NCBI GenBank assembly: GCA_041740995.1
Contig: JBGSKY010000209.1
Span: 11,632-75,631, forward strand
DNA: 64,000 bases
Direction of reading: 5' to 3'
Origin: JBGSKY01 sp041740995
GTDB taxonomy: Bacteria > Planctomycetota > Planctomycetia > Pirellulales > Pirellulaceae
Part shown: piece after piece, positions 44,463-54,442 of the stretch
Layout: every line of letters begins with the position of its first letter
Numbering within the stretch: the first letter of the stretch is position 1
Translations under genes and position numbers: made by a program
The notes under the pieces: model-generated
The model's database searches: none
Told to the model about the DNA's origin: nothing
What the model saw: only the letters and a program-made list of their open reading frames with translations

Positions 44463-45128
44463 TCAACCTAAAGATTCTTTCCAAGCCAAAGAGAGTTGCG
44501 GCAAAATCAGTAGCTCGGCAACGGCTTCGTGGTCGACGAGTTGTCCATACATCAGGCGGTTGGCTCGTTGAATCGTCCATTCAGGATTGGGACGGGCAGC
44601 GATGCGGACTGGCATCGACTGAGCGATTGTTCCTGATTTCAGCACTCGAAAATACCATCCGGTGAATCCCGAATTGACGACCCATTTGATCATCAAGTTT
44701 TCTTTCCACAACGCCGCAAGTTTAAAGCAGGGTTGCCTGGGTTGGGAAACTTGCAATATCGCGTCACCGATTTCTATTTCATCGCCGACGCAAACGCTTG
44801 ATTCGTCTAAACCGGAAATGGTAAGGTTCTCACCAAAGCAGCCCGGCGTGACCTCGCGACCGACGCGTTCTGACCAAGCCTTAAGATGGTCGGCTGAATA
44901 GGCCAGCACGGCTTTGTCGATGCCACCATGATTTTTTAAGTCAGCTTGTTGGTCACCTTCGAAACCGGTCAGAGTCAGTCGCGCAGGGCCTGGGCAGCTT
45001 TGCTTATTAATCGCTGACGGAACAACCCGAATAGCCTCAGAGGCTCGATTGGAAGGAATGATCAGGTCTGCGATTTTCCCGATCTGCAAACCAATCAACT
45101 CTCCTTGAGCTATCGTTTGGCCAAGCAT
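44463..45128 (-). CDS. MOSC domain protein (YiiM-like)
   Basis: A 221-residue molybdenum-cofactor-sulfurase C-terminal-type protein. The YiiM-like features are GFEGDQQADLKNHGGIDKAV, VTPGCFGENLTISGLD, VCVGDEIEIGDAILQVSQPRQPCFKLA with the conserved Cys expected to bind molybdenum cofactor, and VNSGFTGWYFRVL. YiiM-type proteins reduce N-hydroxylated compounds, working with an electron donor. It follows the 45141-45917 membrane protein gene by 12 bases on the same strand, so co-transcription is likely. No molybdenum-cofactor biosynthesis genes are nearby. Confidence 0.9.
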   Translation of the reverse strand: MLGQTIAQGELIGLQIGKIADLIIPSNRASEAIRVVPSAINKQSCPGPARLTLTGFEGDQQADLKNHGGIDKAVLAYSADHLKAWSERVGREVTPGCFGENLTISGLDESSVCVGDEIEIGDAILQVSQPRQPCFKLAALWKENLMIKWVVNSGFTGWYFRVLKSGTIAQSMPVRIAARPNPEWTIQRANRLMYGQLVDHEAVAELLILPQLSLAWKESLG

Positions 45129-45140
45129 GCTTAGACTCGC

Positions 45141-45917
45141 TCATTTTGTCAGAGGCAACAATATCGACTCGTCCAACGCATCGTTGATCATCTTCTCGAA
45201 AACTTGAGCCACGCTTGGAGAGTTTTCTGGCGGATCGCCCACTTCCCTGCTAGCCATCAGTTCTTCGCTTCGCTGCATAAAGGTGATGACATCGGAATGC
45301 GATATTTCAGGCCGCGTTTCCAGCAGGCCAGATTGCGAATCACGGGTGGCGAGCTTTTGTACTAGAAAACCGAGTTCTTCCATCGAAATTTTGAACTCCG
45401 AACTCGCCATTAAAAGTCGATCACTGATCTTTTGCAATTCGCGGCGCTCGGCGTCGGTAAACTCGCCGCTGGATTGAGCAAGAGCGATCGTGTTGTCGAT
45501 CACGCCCCATTGCAAAACTGGATTTTGTGTCAGTCGTGTGCGTAATCTTCCAAGCTGGCGATCGGTGACTTTGCCAGCTTCGACATCAGCGGCTAAGTCC
45601 ATGAGACGTTCGTTGATCCGAGCTTTGTCCGGCACAGACAGTTCGGATTCATCGACCCAAGGAATGAGTTGTTCGCGAATGGCCGACGAAGCGCGCTCAC
45701 CTTGCTTTCCGATCAAAAGGTACGCTGAGACACTGACGATGATCGCGAACACGACGCCGCCGAGCAAAAAAACTACGCCGCAGGCAGGGCCTAGCGAAAC
45801 ATCCTTGGGGGCCGCGGTTTGGCCGGTCTGGCCAGCTTTTGGTTGAACGTCATTCACCTTGTTTTTACCTATCGCAGCGACGCCGGGTGGCTTCTTTCGC
45901 TTTTTTGACTTGCTCAT
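45141..45917 (-). CDS. Single-pass membrane protein of unknown function
   Basis: A 258-residue protein beginning with a Lys-rich stretch (MSKSKKRKKPPGV), then one strongly hydrophobic helix near residues 45-72 (ACGVVFLLGGVVFAIIVSVSAYLLIG). The remaining 185 residues are helical and charged, with repeated-looking segments (NERLMDLAADVEAGKVTDRQLGRL; DAERRELQKISDRLLMA). I do not recognise the family. A start 17 codons earlier is possible, but the Lys-rich ATG at 45917 is the better choice. The downstream MOSC gene follows at once. Confidence 0.6.
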   Translation of the reverse strand: MSKSKKRKKPPGVAAIGKNKVNDVQPKAGQTGQTAAPKDVSLGPACGVVFLLGGVVFAIIVSVSAYLLIGKQGERASSAIREQLIPWVDESELSVPDKARINERLMDLAADVEAGKVTDRQLGRLRTRLTQNPVLQWGVIDNTIALAQSSGEFTDAERRELQKISDRLLMASSEFKISMEELGFLVQKLATRDSQSGLLETRPEISHSDVITFMQRSEELMASREVGDPPENSPSVAQVFEKMINDALDESILLPLTK

Positions 45918-46057
45918 GCAACATAGATTTCGAAGTTGGTTTGGCAGTAGATTATGACGCCCCGGCAAACGTAGCGACCGATGAGTCTGTTCATCAAGCG
46001 CCGACTGGTCCTTCTGGACGTCGCAGTCAGCGGGTCATTCTCGCAGAAAATTGGTGG

Positions 46058-46552
46058 CTAGTACTCAGTCAGCTCGATCGCCAAGATCTCGTAGCGAAGC
46101 TTCCCTCGGGGAACTTCAATTTCGACCTTCTGGCCGACTTTCTTGCCCATCAGAGCCGCACCGATTGGGCTTGTCGTCAAGATTTTCCCGACGTCATAAT
46201 CTTCGTCGCCCAGACCGACCATGGTGTATTCTTCTTCGTCTTGGTAATCGAGGTCTTTCACTTTGACCTTCGAACCAAAAACAATCTCATCCTTCGGCAA
46301 CGAACTTGTATCGACGATGTGTGCATTGGCGAGTTTGAATCGCATGGCATTAATCTTCGCTTGCAAGAGACCCTGGTTTTCTCGTTGCGCATGGTATTCC
46401 GCGTTCTCCTTCAAGTCGCCTTCGGCCCGCGCTTCGGCAATTTTCTCAGTAATGGCTGGCATTTCGTCATTCTCCATCCGTTCGATTTCAGCCTTGATCC
46501 GATTGTACGAATCACGAGTCATCGGTACATAGTCAGCCATTGTCTCAGTCAT
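46058..46552 (-). CDS. greA: Transcription elongation factor GreA
   Basis: Cleaves backtracked RNA in stalled RNA polymerase. The 164-residue protein has the N-terminal coiled coil (YNRIKAEIERMENDEMPAI) with the acidic tip EARAEGDLKENAEYHAQRE, and the C-terminal FKBP-like domain (DYDVGKILTTSPIGAALMGKKVGQKVEIEVPRG). The length is normal. A second ATG four codons downstream (MADYVPMTRDSY) could be the true start. Confidence 0.96.
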   Translation of the reverse strand: MTETMADYVPMTRDSYNRIKAEIERMENDEMPAITEKIAEARAEGDLKENAEYHAQRENQGLLQAKINAMRFKLANAHIVDTSSLPKDEIVFGSKVKVKDLDYQDEEEYTMVGLGDEDYDVGKILTTSPIGAALMGKKVGQKVEIEVPRGKLRYEILAIELTEY

Positions 46553-46772
46553 CCAAAAAGAAAATGCGGTGCAGCGAAGCTAACTCGCGTCCACCGCATT
46601 AATTGATATCTCGAATCGCCTAATCAAGTCCCAGGAGCGAAGTGTGTCGACGATCATCTCAACGCCGTCACCCCGTGCATATTGTGGAACTATCACGAGC
46701 TTGTGTCAACGGATCGCTACCCGAAACAAACGTCGCGTCCGATGATTATCGGCGGACTATCCAGCGCGAAAG

Positions 46773-47588
46773 CTACTGATAAATCCGGACATAATCGACT
46801 TGTAATTGCTGTGGAAATTTAGTTGTCGCATCTGGGTTGCCAAGAAATTGTCCGCCGACTGCAAGATTGATAACCATATGAAACGGTTGGTCGAATGGGG
46901 CTGGAAATGCTGCTTCGGATGAATGCCACTTGGTTTGCTTTTGATAAACCTTGCCATCGATCAACCAACGAATTTCTCCCTTCTGCCACTCCAAGCCAAA
47001 CACGTGAAAGTCATCGGCAAAACTACCTTGGGGCAGCCGAAAAGTCTCGCCGGTAGAAGTGTTTTTCGGCCAATTGTCGCCGTAATGCAGTGTCCCCCAG
47101 GCGACTTCAGGCTCTTGCCCCTTAAGTTCCAAAATGTCGATTTCGCCCGATCGCGCCCAGCTTCCGTATGTGTCATCGCTAGGCAGCATCCAGATCGCTG
47201 GCCAGACTCCCTGCCCGGTCGGCATTTTCGCGGAGATTTCAAACCTTCCATAAGTCCAGTCACCTCGTCGTTTTGTCCGAATCCTGGCTGATGAATATTC
47301 CCGCTGGGTGCCCTGGATGGCCGGTTGATCCTTGTGTGCCTCCAGAATCAAATGACCATTTTCGACGCGAATGTTTTTCTCGCGATCGGTGTAAAGCTGT
47401 AATTCCTGGTTTCCGCCGCCAAACGCATTCACTTCGATCTCCCACTTGGAATAATCCAAAGTTTTACCTTCGAATTCGTCACTCCAGACCAACGTTTCGG
47501 CTTTCTGTGCGTGGCTCTTTGCCACGCCGAGGACGAGAGCAATGAAAACGTAGATGGCAAACCAACTTCGAAACATTTTCGAATTCAT
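46773..47588 (-). CDS. Secreted glycoside hydrolase family 16 (beta-glucanase type)
   Basis: A 271-residue exported endo-beta-glucanase-like enzyme. Signal peptide: MNSKMFRSWFAIYVFIALVL to AKSHA. The GH16 core has LVWSDEFEGKTLDYSKW, GRFEISAKMPTGQGVWPAIW and the catalytic GEIDILELKG, whose first Glu is the nucleophile and last Glu the acid/base, then FHVFGLEWQKGEIRWLIDG. It ends with VDYVRIYQ, the usual final strand. Laminarin or related beta-1,3(4)-glucans are the expected substrate, in line with planctomycete growth on algal polysaccharides. A further upstream ATG (47627) would add 13 residues before the signal peptide. Confidence 0.93.
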   Translation of the reverse strand: MNSKMFRSWFAIYVFIALVLGVAKSHAQKAETLVWSDEFEGKTLDYSKWEIEVNAFGGGNQELQLYTDREKNIRVENGHLILEAHKDQPAIQGTQREYSSARIRTKRRGDWTYGRFEISAKMPTGQGVWPAIWMLPSDDTYGSWARSGEIDILELKGQEPEVAWGTLHYGDNWPKNTSTGETFRLPQGSFADDFHVFGLEWQKGEIRWLIDGKVYQKQTKWHSSEAAFPAPFDQPFHMVINLAVGGQFLGNPDATTKFPQQLQVDYVRIYQ

Positions 47589-47958
47589 GACGGCTATTTC
47601 GTAATTCTGATTTTCGCAAACTGACAAACGAAAAACTGTCCGAACATGTTCGCGGGTGATTTACACTATATCCAGAAAACGTTTGCTTGTCGCGCTTCGT
47701 GATTCGTAACCGAGACGCTGCCTTGAGAAATCTGTTCGTTGAATTCGCTTCGAACCTTGGCACAAAGCCAAATGAATTGCGTCATTAACCAAACATCAAG
47801 CTTTGCAGTCACAGGCCATCGATCGGAGATAACTCCACGGTAGAGCGACAATTCGTTTCGATAAACAACCATGAAACGCATTGAGAAAGATTAAAAATGC
47901 GTTCTAATGGGAGTGCTGCAGGAAGCTCGCAAAAATTTTATGAAAATATGATCTCAAA
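47589..47958. other. Divergent intergenic region GH16/aminotransferase
   Basis: 370 bases without a credible gene; minus-strand short frames at 47479 and 47666 look like chance. It should carry both promoters. I see no clear operator. Confidence 0.35.
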
Positions 47959-49239
47959 ATGACTCCATCGCAATCTACTGCCCGTTCCGAAGATAAGCCG
48001 CCAATACTGGACATTCCGTCTCAGCCGGTCCACGTCGATTACGCGTCGCGTGTTCATCGGTTGCCGCCGTATCTTTTTGGTCGAATTAATAACCTGCTTT
48101 ATCAAAAACGGCGAGCTGGTCAGGACGTGATCGATTTGGGAATGGGTAACCCATCAGATCCACCGGACGATATCGTTATTGAGAAATTGGCCGAGGCGGC
48201 ACACGACGAACGCAATCACGGGTACAGCAAGAGTAACGGACTGCTAAATCTGCGACGAGAATTGACGAGTAAGTATTTACGAAAATACGGCGTCCGCTTA
48301 GACCCCGAGACTGAAGCGATTGTGTGCCTGGGTTCAAAGGAAGGCTTTTCGCACATGTGTTTGGCGCTGATGGGACCGGGCGATACGGCCATCATTCCGT
48401 CACCTTATTTTCCGGTGCATCAATTCGCGGTTGTCCTCGCCTCTGGCAATGTGGTCGCGTTGGATGTCGCTGACAGCGAAAAATTTCTGTCCAATATTGC
48501 GTACACCTGTCAGCATTTTTATCCGCGTCCGAAGCTGTTGATCATCAACTATCCGCACAATCCGTCGACCGTAACAGTTGAGCCGGAGTTTTTCGTTGAA
48601 GTCGTCAAAATCGCCAAGAAGTACGACTTGATGGTCATCAGCGATTTTGCGTATGCCGATGTTGCCTTCGACGGCTATAAGCCTCCAAGCTTTCTCTCGG
48701 CACCAGGCGCTAAAGATGTCGGCGTAGAATTTACGACGATGAGCAAAGGCTACAATATGGCTGGTTGGCGGGTTGGTTTCTGCGCCGGAAACGCCGACAT
48801 GGTTCGCGGACTTGCAACTATCAAGGGCTACTACGATTACGGCATGTTTCAAGCCGTGCAGATCGCTGCCATCGTTGCTTTACGCGACACCGAAGCGACT
48901 GTTGAAAGACAATCGCAGATTTACCAAAGTCGGCGTGACGTACTTTACGATGGTTTGAAACGATTAGGCTGGGAAATGGATAAGCCAAAAGCCGGCATGT
49001 TCATTTGGGCTCGCTATCCAGAAAAATGGCGATCGAAAATGAACTCGATTGACTTCTCGATGCACTTGCTGGAACACGGCAACGTCGCGGTCAGTCCTGG
49101 CGGCGGCTTTGGACCGGCTGGTGAAGGTTACCTTCGAATGGCGTTGGTCGAAAATGAAAATCGCTTGCGGCAAGCGGTGAAACAGATCGCCAATTGTTTA
49201 GACCAGACGAAGCCGCCCGAGCTCGCGATTGCCCGTTGA
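47959..49239 (+). CDS. Class I/II aminotransferase (alanine-aminotransferase-like)
   Basis: PLP-dependent fold-type I aminotransferase (426 residues). Features: DLGMGNPSDPPDDI, YSKSNGLLNLRREL, LGSKEGFSHMCLAL, LLIINYPHNPSTVT, the PLP Lys263 in SKGYNMAGWRVGF, and the carboxylate-binding Arg in YLRMALVENENRLRQA. This pattern matches the AlaC/YfdZ branch that makes alanine from pyruvate and glutamate, though aspartate- or diaminopimelate-type relatives are close. Its stop codon shares a base with the start of hemY (TGATG), so the two are translationally coupled. Confidence 0.9.
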   Translation: MTPSQSTARSEDKPPILDIPSQPVHVDYASRVHRLPPYLFGRINNLLYQKRRAGQDVIDLGMGNPSDPPDDIVIEKLAEAAHDERNHGYSKSNGLLNLRRELTSKYLRKYGVRLDPETEAIVCLGSKEGFSHMCLALMGPGDTAIIPSPYFPVHQFAVVLASGNVVALDVADSEKFLSNIAYTCQHFYPRPKLLIINYPHNPSTVTVEPEFFVEVVKIAKKYDLMVISDFAYADVAFDGYKPPSFLSAPGAKDVGVEFTTMSKGYNMAGWRVGFCAGNADMVRGLATIKGYYDYGMFQAVQIAAIVALRDTEATVERQSQIYQSRRDVLYDGLKRLGWEMDKPKAGMFIWARYPEKWRSKMNSIDFSMHLLEHGNVAVSPGGGFGPAGEGYLRMALVENENRLRQAVKQIANCLDQTKPPELAIAR

Positions 49240-50714
49240 TGTCCAGCATCAATGTAGCTTCATCGCCACGAATACTCATTGTCGGCGGTGGCATAAGCGG
49301 CCTTTCCGCCGCCGCGTTTCTTGGCAATCGATTGCCGCAAGCGACGATTCACTTGTTGGAATCTGCGGCCACGCTAGGCGGTGTATTGACCAGCGAGACG
49401 ATTGAACGGCCCAATGGAGAAAACCTGCTTGTCGAAAGAGCTGCGGATAATTTCGTAACCAATACTCCGTTTGCCGCGCGATTACACGAGTGCTTAGGAT
49501 TAGCCCCCGATTGGTTGTCTCCAAACGCATCTTTTCGGTTCGCTCAAGTCGTCCATGAGGGCCGACCAAAGCCGATCCCACAGGGTTTCTCACTCCTGCA
49601 ACCAACGCGTTTAAGTGAGATTTTTCGATCGCCTATTTTGGGTTGGTCTGGAAAGTTGCGAGTTGCTGCCGAAGCTTGGGTCCCACGCCGAAAATCCGAA
49701 GCCGACGAATCATTGCAAGATTTTGCCTGCCGTCGTTTAGGCAGGCAAGCGTTCGAGCGGTTGGTCGAACCAATCGTATGTGGCATTTTTACTGCCCGGC
49801 CGGATACGCTTAGCATGAAGGCCGCTTTGCCTCAATTTGTCGCGATGGAGCGCGAGTATGGCAGTCTCCTCGCTGCCGCTGCGGCACAACGTAGAAAGAA
49901 TCATAAGTCGGACGCCAAACGCGAGGATGATTCGGTTCGGGAAGCAAGCGGAGCAAGATATGGAATCTTTGCTGCACCTCGAAATGGTATGTCGGAGTGG
50001 ATCACGCAAATCGTCGCTGCACTTCCCAAAAACGTCGAAATCTACAGGAACGCGAAAGTCAACAGACTTGAATTCGTGCAATCCAAAGGGTGGTTAGTGG
50101 AGCATGAATCGGTAGGTGTCGTCCGTCCTTCGCAGTACGATGCTTGCATCTTGGCGACCAATGCACCAATCAGTGGCAAGCTCTTACAAACGGTTGCGCC
50201 GGAGCCAGCCAGCGAGTTGCTCTCGATCCAATACGCTAGCAGTGTCGTCGTCGCGATGACAATTCCCGCTGACCAACTGCCTGAAAAGTTTCGATGCTTT
50301 GGTGTTGTGGTGCCACAAGCCGAATCGCGAAATATTCTTGCAATCAGTTTTTCAAGTATCAAATATGCCGGACGATGTGATAATTCAACACTTCTAATCC
50401 GCGTATTCATGGGGGGAGCAGTTCGGCCCGAAATCAATGATTGGAACGAGGATCAAATCGTCGCCGCTGCGATTCGAGACGTGCAGGAAATTTTACAAGT
50501 CCCGAAAATGCCGACGTGGACGCAAGTCATTCGTTGGCCAAACGCGATGCCTCAATACGAGCTCAATCATATGGAGCGTTTGGAGCGAATTCAACGATCG
50601 CTCCAAGCCTACTCTACTATCGCTTTGTGCGGCAACGCATTCCATGGCGTGGGTATCCCGCAATGCATCCACTCAGGCGAATTGGCCGCAGCCAAAATCG
50701 CCGGCCTGTTTTGA
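49239..50714 (+). CDS. hemY: Protoporphyrinogen oxidase (HemY-type)
   Basis: FAD-dependent oxidase making protoporphyrin IX in heme biosynthesis (491 residues). The FAD-binding ILIVGGGISGLSAAAFLG is at the N-terminus. Later features are VERAADNFVTN, FACRRLGRQAFERLVEPIVCGIF, a middle membrane- and substrate-facing domain, and the C-terminal ALCGNAFHGVGIPQCIHSGELAA, which closes over the flavin. The ATG at 49239 overlaps the aminotransferase stop. An oxygen-dependent HemY suggests aerobic heme synthesis. Confidence 0.92.
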   Translation: MSSINVASSPRILIVGGGISGLSAAAFLGNRLPQATIHLLESAATLGGVLTSETIERPNGENLLVERAADNFVTNTPFAARLHECLGLAPDWLSPNASFRFAQVVHEGRPKPIPQGFSLLQPTRLSEIFRSPILGWSGKLRVAAEAWVPRRKSEADESLQDFACRRLGRQAFERLVEPIVCGIFTARPDTLSMKAALPQFVAMEREYGSLLAAAAAQRRKNHKSDAKREDDSVREASGARYGIFAAPRNGMSEWITQIVAALPKNVEIYRNAKVNRLEFVQSKGWLVEHESVGVVRPSQYDACILATNAPISGKLLQTVAPEPASELLSIQYASSVVVAMTIPADQLPEKFRCFGVVVPQAESRNILAISFSSIKYAGRCDNSTLLIRVFMGGAVRPEINDWNEDQIVAAAIRDVQEILQVPKMPTWTQVIRWPNAMPQYELNHMERLERIQRSLQAYSTIALCGNAFHGVGIPQCIHSGELAAAKIAGLF

Positions 50715-50759
50715 GGAGTCGTGACAGTTCAATACGGCTTCCATTGATCCAGCTGCAAC

Positions 50760-51647
50760 CTAAGCAAGATACTTCTTGAACCAGCCGACGGTTCGCTCCC
50801 AAGCAAGCTCAGCAGCTTGTTTGTCGTAGCGCGGTGTGCTGTCGTTGTGAAAGCCATGATTTGTTTTCTCGTAGATATACGATTCATGAGGTACCTTTGC
50901 GGCGGTTAAAGCCTGATCAAAAGCGGCCGCTCCAGCCACGATGCGAGCATCTAATTCAGCGTTATGGATCTGCAAAGGTGTTTTGATTTTCGCTGCATCA
51001 TCGGCCGACGGCTGGCTACCATAAAACGGGACCCCCGCATCAAGTACATCGGGCAATCGGACCGCGAGTTGGTTAACCATTCCGCCACCATAACAAAAAC
51101 CAACCGCTCCAACTTGGCCAGTCGATGCTTCGTGCACATCAAGCCATTTCACAGCCGCTACAAAGTCCTGTGTCATCTCGTCTCGATCGCGTTTGGATTG
51201 CATTGCTCGGCCATCATCATCGTTGCCTGGATAGCCACCCAGCGGTGAAAGCATGTCCGGCGCGAGTGCCAAGAAACCGCTGACAGCAAGTCGCCGTGCA
51301 ACATCCGCGACGTATGGGTTCAAGCCGCGATTCTCATGGATCACTAAGACACTTGGGAATTTTTCACCAGTCGCAGGTCGCGCTAGTAGTCCACTGATTG
51401 TTCCACCGCCACCAGGCGATTCGTATTTGATTGTTTCCGATTTGATCCGCGGATCGTCAGCTGCGACTTGGTCGGCCCAAGCGTAGTTCGGTGCCAAACT
51501 CTCTTGCAATGCTTCAACAGTCAAGCCACCGACAGCAAATGCGGCGAGAGCTTTTACATAGTCGCGTCGCGACATCCGTCCGTGAGCAAATTCGTCATAA
51601 AGATCAAGCACTCGTTGATCAAATTGGTTCGCTTCTTGGCGTGGCAT
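50760..51647 (-). CDS. Dienelactone hydrolase family protein with Tat-like N-terminus
   Basis: Alpha/beta hydrolase of 295 residues. The Cys nucleophile is in GFCYGGGMVNQL, the acid is expected in the AELDARIVAG region, and the His lies in NHGFHND. VIHENRGLNPYVADVARRLA, typical of this subfamily, supplies the conserved Glu. The first 50 residues include MSRRDYVKALAAFAVGGL, a twin-arginine-like segment, so export by Tat is plausible. The substrate is unknown. Confidence 0.87.
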   Translation of the reverse strand: MPRQEANQFDQRVLDLYDEFAHGRMSRRDYVKALAAFAVGGLTVEALQESLAPNYAWADQVAADDPRIKSETIKYESPGGGGTISGLLARPATGEKFPSVLVIHENRGLNPYVADVARRLAVSGFLALAPDMLSPLGGYPGNDDDGRAMQSKRDRDEMTQDFVAAVKWLDVHEASTGQVGAVGFCYGGGMVNQLAVRLPDVLDAGVPFYGSQPSADDAAKIKTPLQIHNAELDARIVAGAAAFDQALTAAKVPHESYIYEKTNHGFHNDSTPRYDKQAAELAWERTVGWFKKYLA

Positions 51648-51928
51648 TATTAAAGTTCCTTAAAATTCGGGAGGAAATATCGTCATCGATTTAAACGAAT
51701 AGATTGTGCGAGTATACAAAAGTCTGAGCGTTGTCTGGCTGGCGAAGCAAAAATTGCGTTGTATGAAAACGCTCAGTTTTGCGATGAAACAGCGCCGTTG
51801 GTCGATACAAAACGATACAAGCGCTAGCGATCCTAAAACGCCTATTCGAAGTACTTTAAGATACAATGCGGGGTGTGCCGATAAAGGTGCGATAACCAAT
51901 TGGCGTCTGACGAAGGCAAACTTGTCGT

Positions 51929-53194
51929 ATGAAACTCGTTTTCAAAATTTTAATCGCTTGCGGAATTCTTGGAGGCATTGGCGCTGCACTTTATCGCCCT
52001 GCGATCGATTACTGGGAGGAACGCCATCGTCCAAAGTGGGATACCGCAGAAATTGTTTCTGGCGATATCGTCAGGTATGTAAACTCCACAGGCACGATTC
52101 AACCAGTGCTTTCGGTTGCCATTGGATCGTTTGTGTCTGGGCCAATTGTCGAATTAAATGTCGACTTCAATGACGAAGTAAAAAAAGGTGATGTGCTCGC
52201 CCGCATTGATCCGCGACTATTTCAAGCGAATGTCGATCGTGACGAAGCGATTTTGGCAACGCGAGTCGCTGAATTGGAACGTGTTGACGCCCAAATAGAG
52301 CAAGCAGAAACTGAGCTTTCGCGAGGCAAAAAACTCGTTTCACGCGATCAAAATTTCATTTCTGACAGCGAATTTGACTTGTTGAAATTTGAAGTCAAAT
52401 CGTTGAACGCACAACGCAAACTGGCTGAGGCAACAATCTTGCAAGCCAAAGCTACGCTGGAAACTTCGCGCGCGAATTTGAATTACTGCAACGTGACGGC
52501 GCCGGTTGATGGCATTGTTGTCAATCGATTAATTAACCCTGGTCAGACCGTCGCTGCTTCGTTCCAAACACCGGAACTATTCGTCGTCGCACCTGACCTT
52601 CGGGAAAAAGTTCACGTCTTTGCATCGGTTGACGAAGCCGATATCGGATTAATTCAATCAGCCAAAAAGAAAGGATTGCCCGTGACTTTCAAAGTCGACG
52701 CGCATCCAGACGAAGTCTTTGTCGGCGAGATCGAACAGATTCGCGTAAGCAGTGTTGCAACGCAAAACGTTGTAACTTACCCAGTTGTGATCGCAACGAG
52801 TAACACCGATTTGAAATTGCTTCCTGGTATGACGGCAAGCATCTCGTTTGAAGTCGATTCTAGTAAAGGAGTATTGAAGATTCCAAACGCGGCGCTTCGC
52901 TTTTTTCCTGAAGACCCAAAACATGTTCAACCGTCCGATCGTCATTTAATTGACGGATCGATATGGAAATCGATGCCGACTTCCGATGCCATCTCGGAGG
53001 AGATTGCCAATCAATCCGCCATTGAAGCGGCCGCAGCAAACAAGAAAAAAAATCAGCGTCACGTTTGGGTAGTTGATGGAAAACTCTTGAAGGCTGTTCC
53101 AATCGTTACTGGCCTGACTGAAAATCGATACACCGAAGTACTCGAAGGTCAACTTGAATCAGGTATGGCACTTGTAACTGGAATCAAGAATTAA
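51929..53194 (+). CDS. MacA-like periplasmic adaptor of an ABC efflux system
   Basis: Membrane-fusion protein (421 residues) linking an inner-membrane ABC transporter to an outer-membrane channel. It has an N-terminal membrane helix (VFKILIACGILGGIGAALY), a biotinyl-lipoyl-like half (GTIQPVLSVAIGSFVSGPIVELNVDFNDEV), a long coiled-coil hairpin at about residues 95-175, and a matching half-motif APVDGIVVNRLINPGQTVA. The next gene begins two bases after its stop, and the third follows after four, forming a three-gene operon. Cargo unknown; macrolides or lipid-linked compounds are the family possibilities. Confidence 0.9.
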   Translation: MKLVFKILIACGILGGIGAALYRPAIDYWEERHRPKWDTAEIVSGDIVRYVNSTGTIQPVLSVAIGSFVSGPIVELNVDFNDEVKKGDVLARIDPRLFQANVDRDEAILATRVAELERVDAQIEQAETELSRGKKLVSRDQNFISDSEFDLLKFEVKSLNAQRKLAEATILQAKATLETSRANLNYCNVTAPVDGIVVNRLINPGQTVAASFQTPELFVVAPDLREKVHVFASVDEADIGLIQSAKKKGLPVTFKVDAHPDEVFVGEIEQIRVSSVATQNVVTYPVVIATSNTDLKLLPGMTASISFEVDSSKGVLKIPNAALRFFPEDPKHVQPSDRHLIDGSIWKSMPTSDAISEEIANQSAIEAAAANKKKNQRHVWVVDGKLLKAVPIVTGLTENRYTEVLEGQLESGMALVTGIKN

Positions 53195-53196
53195 AT

Positions 53197-54438
53197 ATGT
53201 CGTTGCTGGACACAATTCGAATCGCGCTCCGAGCACTTTTGAAGAATAAAATGCGGGCAGTGCTGACCATTCTCGGCGTAGTGATAGGCATTGCCGCAGT
53301 AACGACAATCGTTTCAATCGGTCAAGGTGCTGGGCGTTTAGTAAGTGGTGAATTCGAAGCCCTAGGAACAAACGTCGTCATCGTCTTGCCAGGTCAAACG
53401 CGTCGCGGCGGCGTTCGGCAATCGGGTGCTCCGACACTGACAGCGGCCGATTCGAAATCGATCGGCGAAGCTTGCCCCTCGGTTCTGGCATCGTCACCAA
53501 TCGTCGGCACCGCTGGTCAAGTCATTTATGGAAACGAAAACTGGAACCCACGCGAACTGCAAGGCGTCGGAGCCGATTACTTGATAGTTCGGAATTGGAA
53601 ACTTGCTGCGGGCGGATTCTTTTCCGAAAACGATATTCAATCCAACGCAAAAGTTTGTGTGATTGGTCAAACGCTCATTCCAAAACTCTTTCGCACCGTC
53701 AATCCGCTCGATGAACTAATTCGAGTGAACAATGTCCCTTTTCGGGTCATCGGCATTCTCGATCGCAAGGGTGCTAATATGGTTGGTGACGATCAAGATG
53801 ATATCGTTTTGATGCCGCATACCACTGTTCGCAAACGAATTAATGGCTCGCGGCTAGATCATGTGCATGCCATTATGGTATCTGCCCGAAGCACGACTCA
53901 GATGAGCACGGCAACGAAGCAAATTCGCTCTCTACTGAATGAACGGCATAAAGTCGGATTGCAGCAGGAACCTGATTTCAGTGTTCAAGACACGACGGAA
54001 ATCGCGGCGACACTAGGAATTATCACGGGGACTCTGACTTTAATGCTTTCTGCGATTGCTGGTATTTCGTTGCTTGTCGGCGGCGTCGGTATTATGAACA
54101 TTATGCTCGTTTCGGTTACTGAACGAACCAGAGAAATCGGAATTCGAATGGCTTTGGGCGCTCGTGGGAAAGACATCCTGCGACAGTTTCTTATCGAATC
54201 AATTGTGTTGTCATGTATCGGTGGAGCGATTGGGCTTGCGCTGGGTACATGTGGTTCGATCGCAGCAACCTATTTAATAAATGCGTACAAGCCTGGTACT
54301 CAGTGGCCGATCGTTGTCTCTTTGCCAGCAGCCATCGTCGCGATGGCATTTGCCGCAGCGGTTGGGGTCTTCTTTGGCTACTATCCAGCACTTCGCGCAA
54401 GCAAGCTCGATCCGATTGATGCATTGAGGTACGAGTAA
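53197..54438 (+). CDS. MacB/LolCE-type ABC transporter permease
   Basis: A 413-residue permease with four transmembrane segments: one at NKMRAVLTILGVVIGIAAVTTIV, followed by a large periplasmic domain (residues 45-280), then three near the C-terminus (LTLMLSAIAGISLLVGGVGIM, IVLSCIGGAIGLALGTCGS, AAIVAMAFAAAVGVFFGYY). The coupling motif VTERTREIGIRMALGARGKDI and the ending RASKLDPIDALRYE are typical of MacB. Unlike E. coli MacB, the ATPase is a separate gene, immediately downstream. Together with the adaptor upstream it forms a tripartite pump. Confidence 0.93.
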   Translation: MSLLDTIRIALRALLKNKMRAVLTILGVVIGIAAVTTIVSIGQGAGRLVSGEFEALGTNVVIVLPGQTRRGGVRQSGAPTLTAADSKSIGEACPSVLASSPIVGTAGQVIYGNENWNPRELQGVGADYLIVRNWKLAAGGFFSENDIQSNAKVCVIGQTLIPKLFRTVNPLDELIRVNNVPFRVIGILDRKGANMVGDDQDDIVLMPHTTVRKRINGSRLDHVHAIMVSARSTTQMSTATKQIRSLLNERHKVGLQQEPDFSVQDTTEIAATLGIITGTLTLMLSAIAGISLLVGGVGIMNIMLVSVTERTREIGIRMALGARGKDILRQFLIESIVLSCIGGAIGLALGTCGSIAATYLINAYKPGTQWPIVVSLPAAIVAMAFAAAVGVFFGYYPALRASKLDPIDALRYE

Positions 54439-54442
54439 GCAG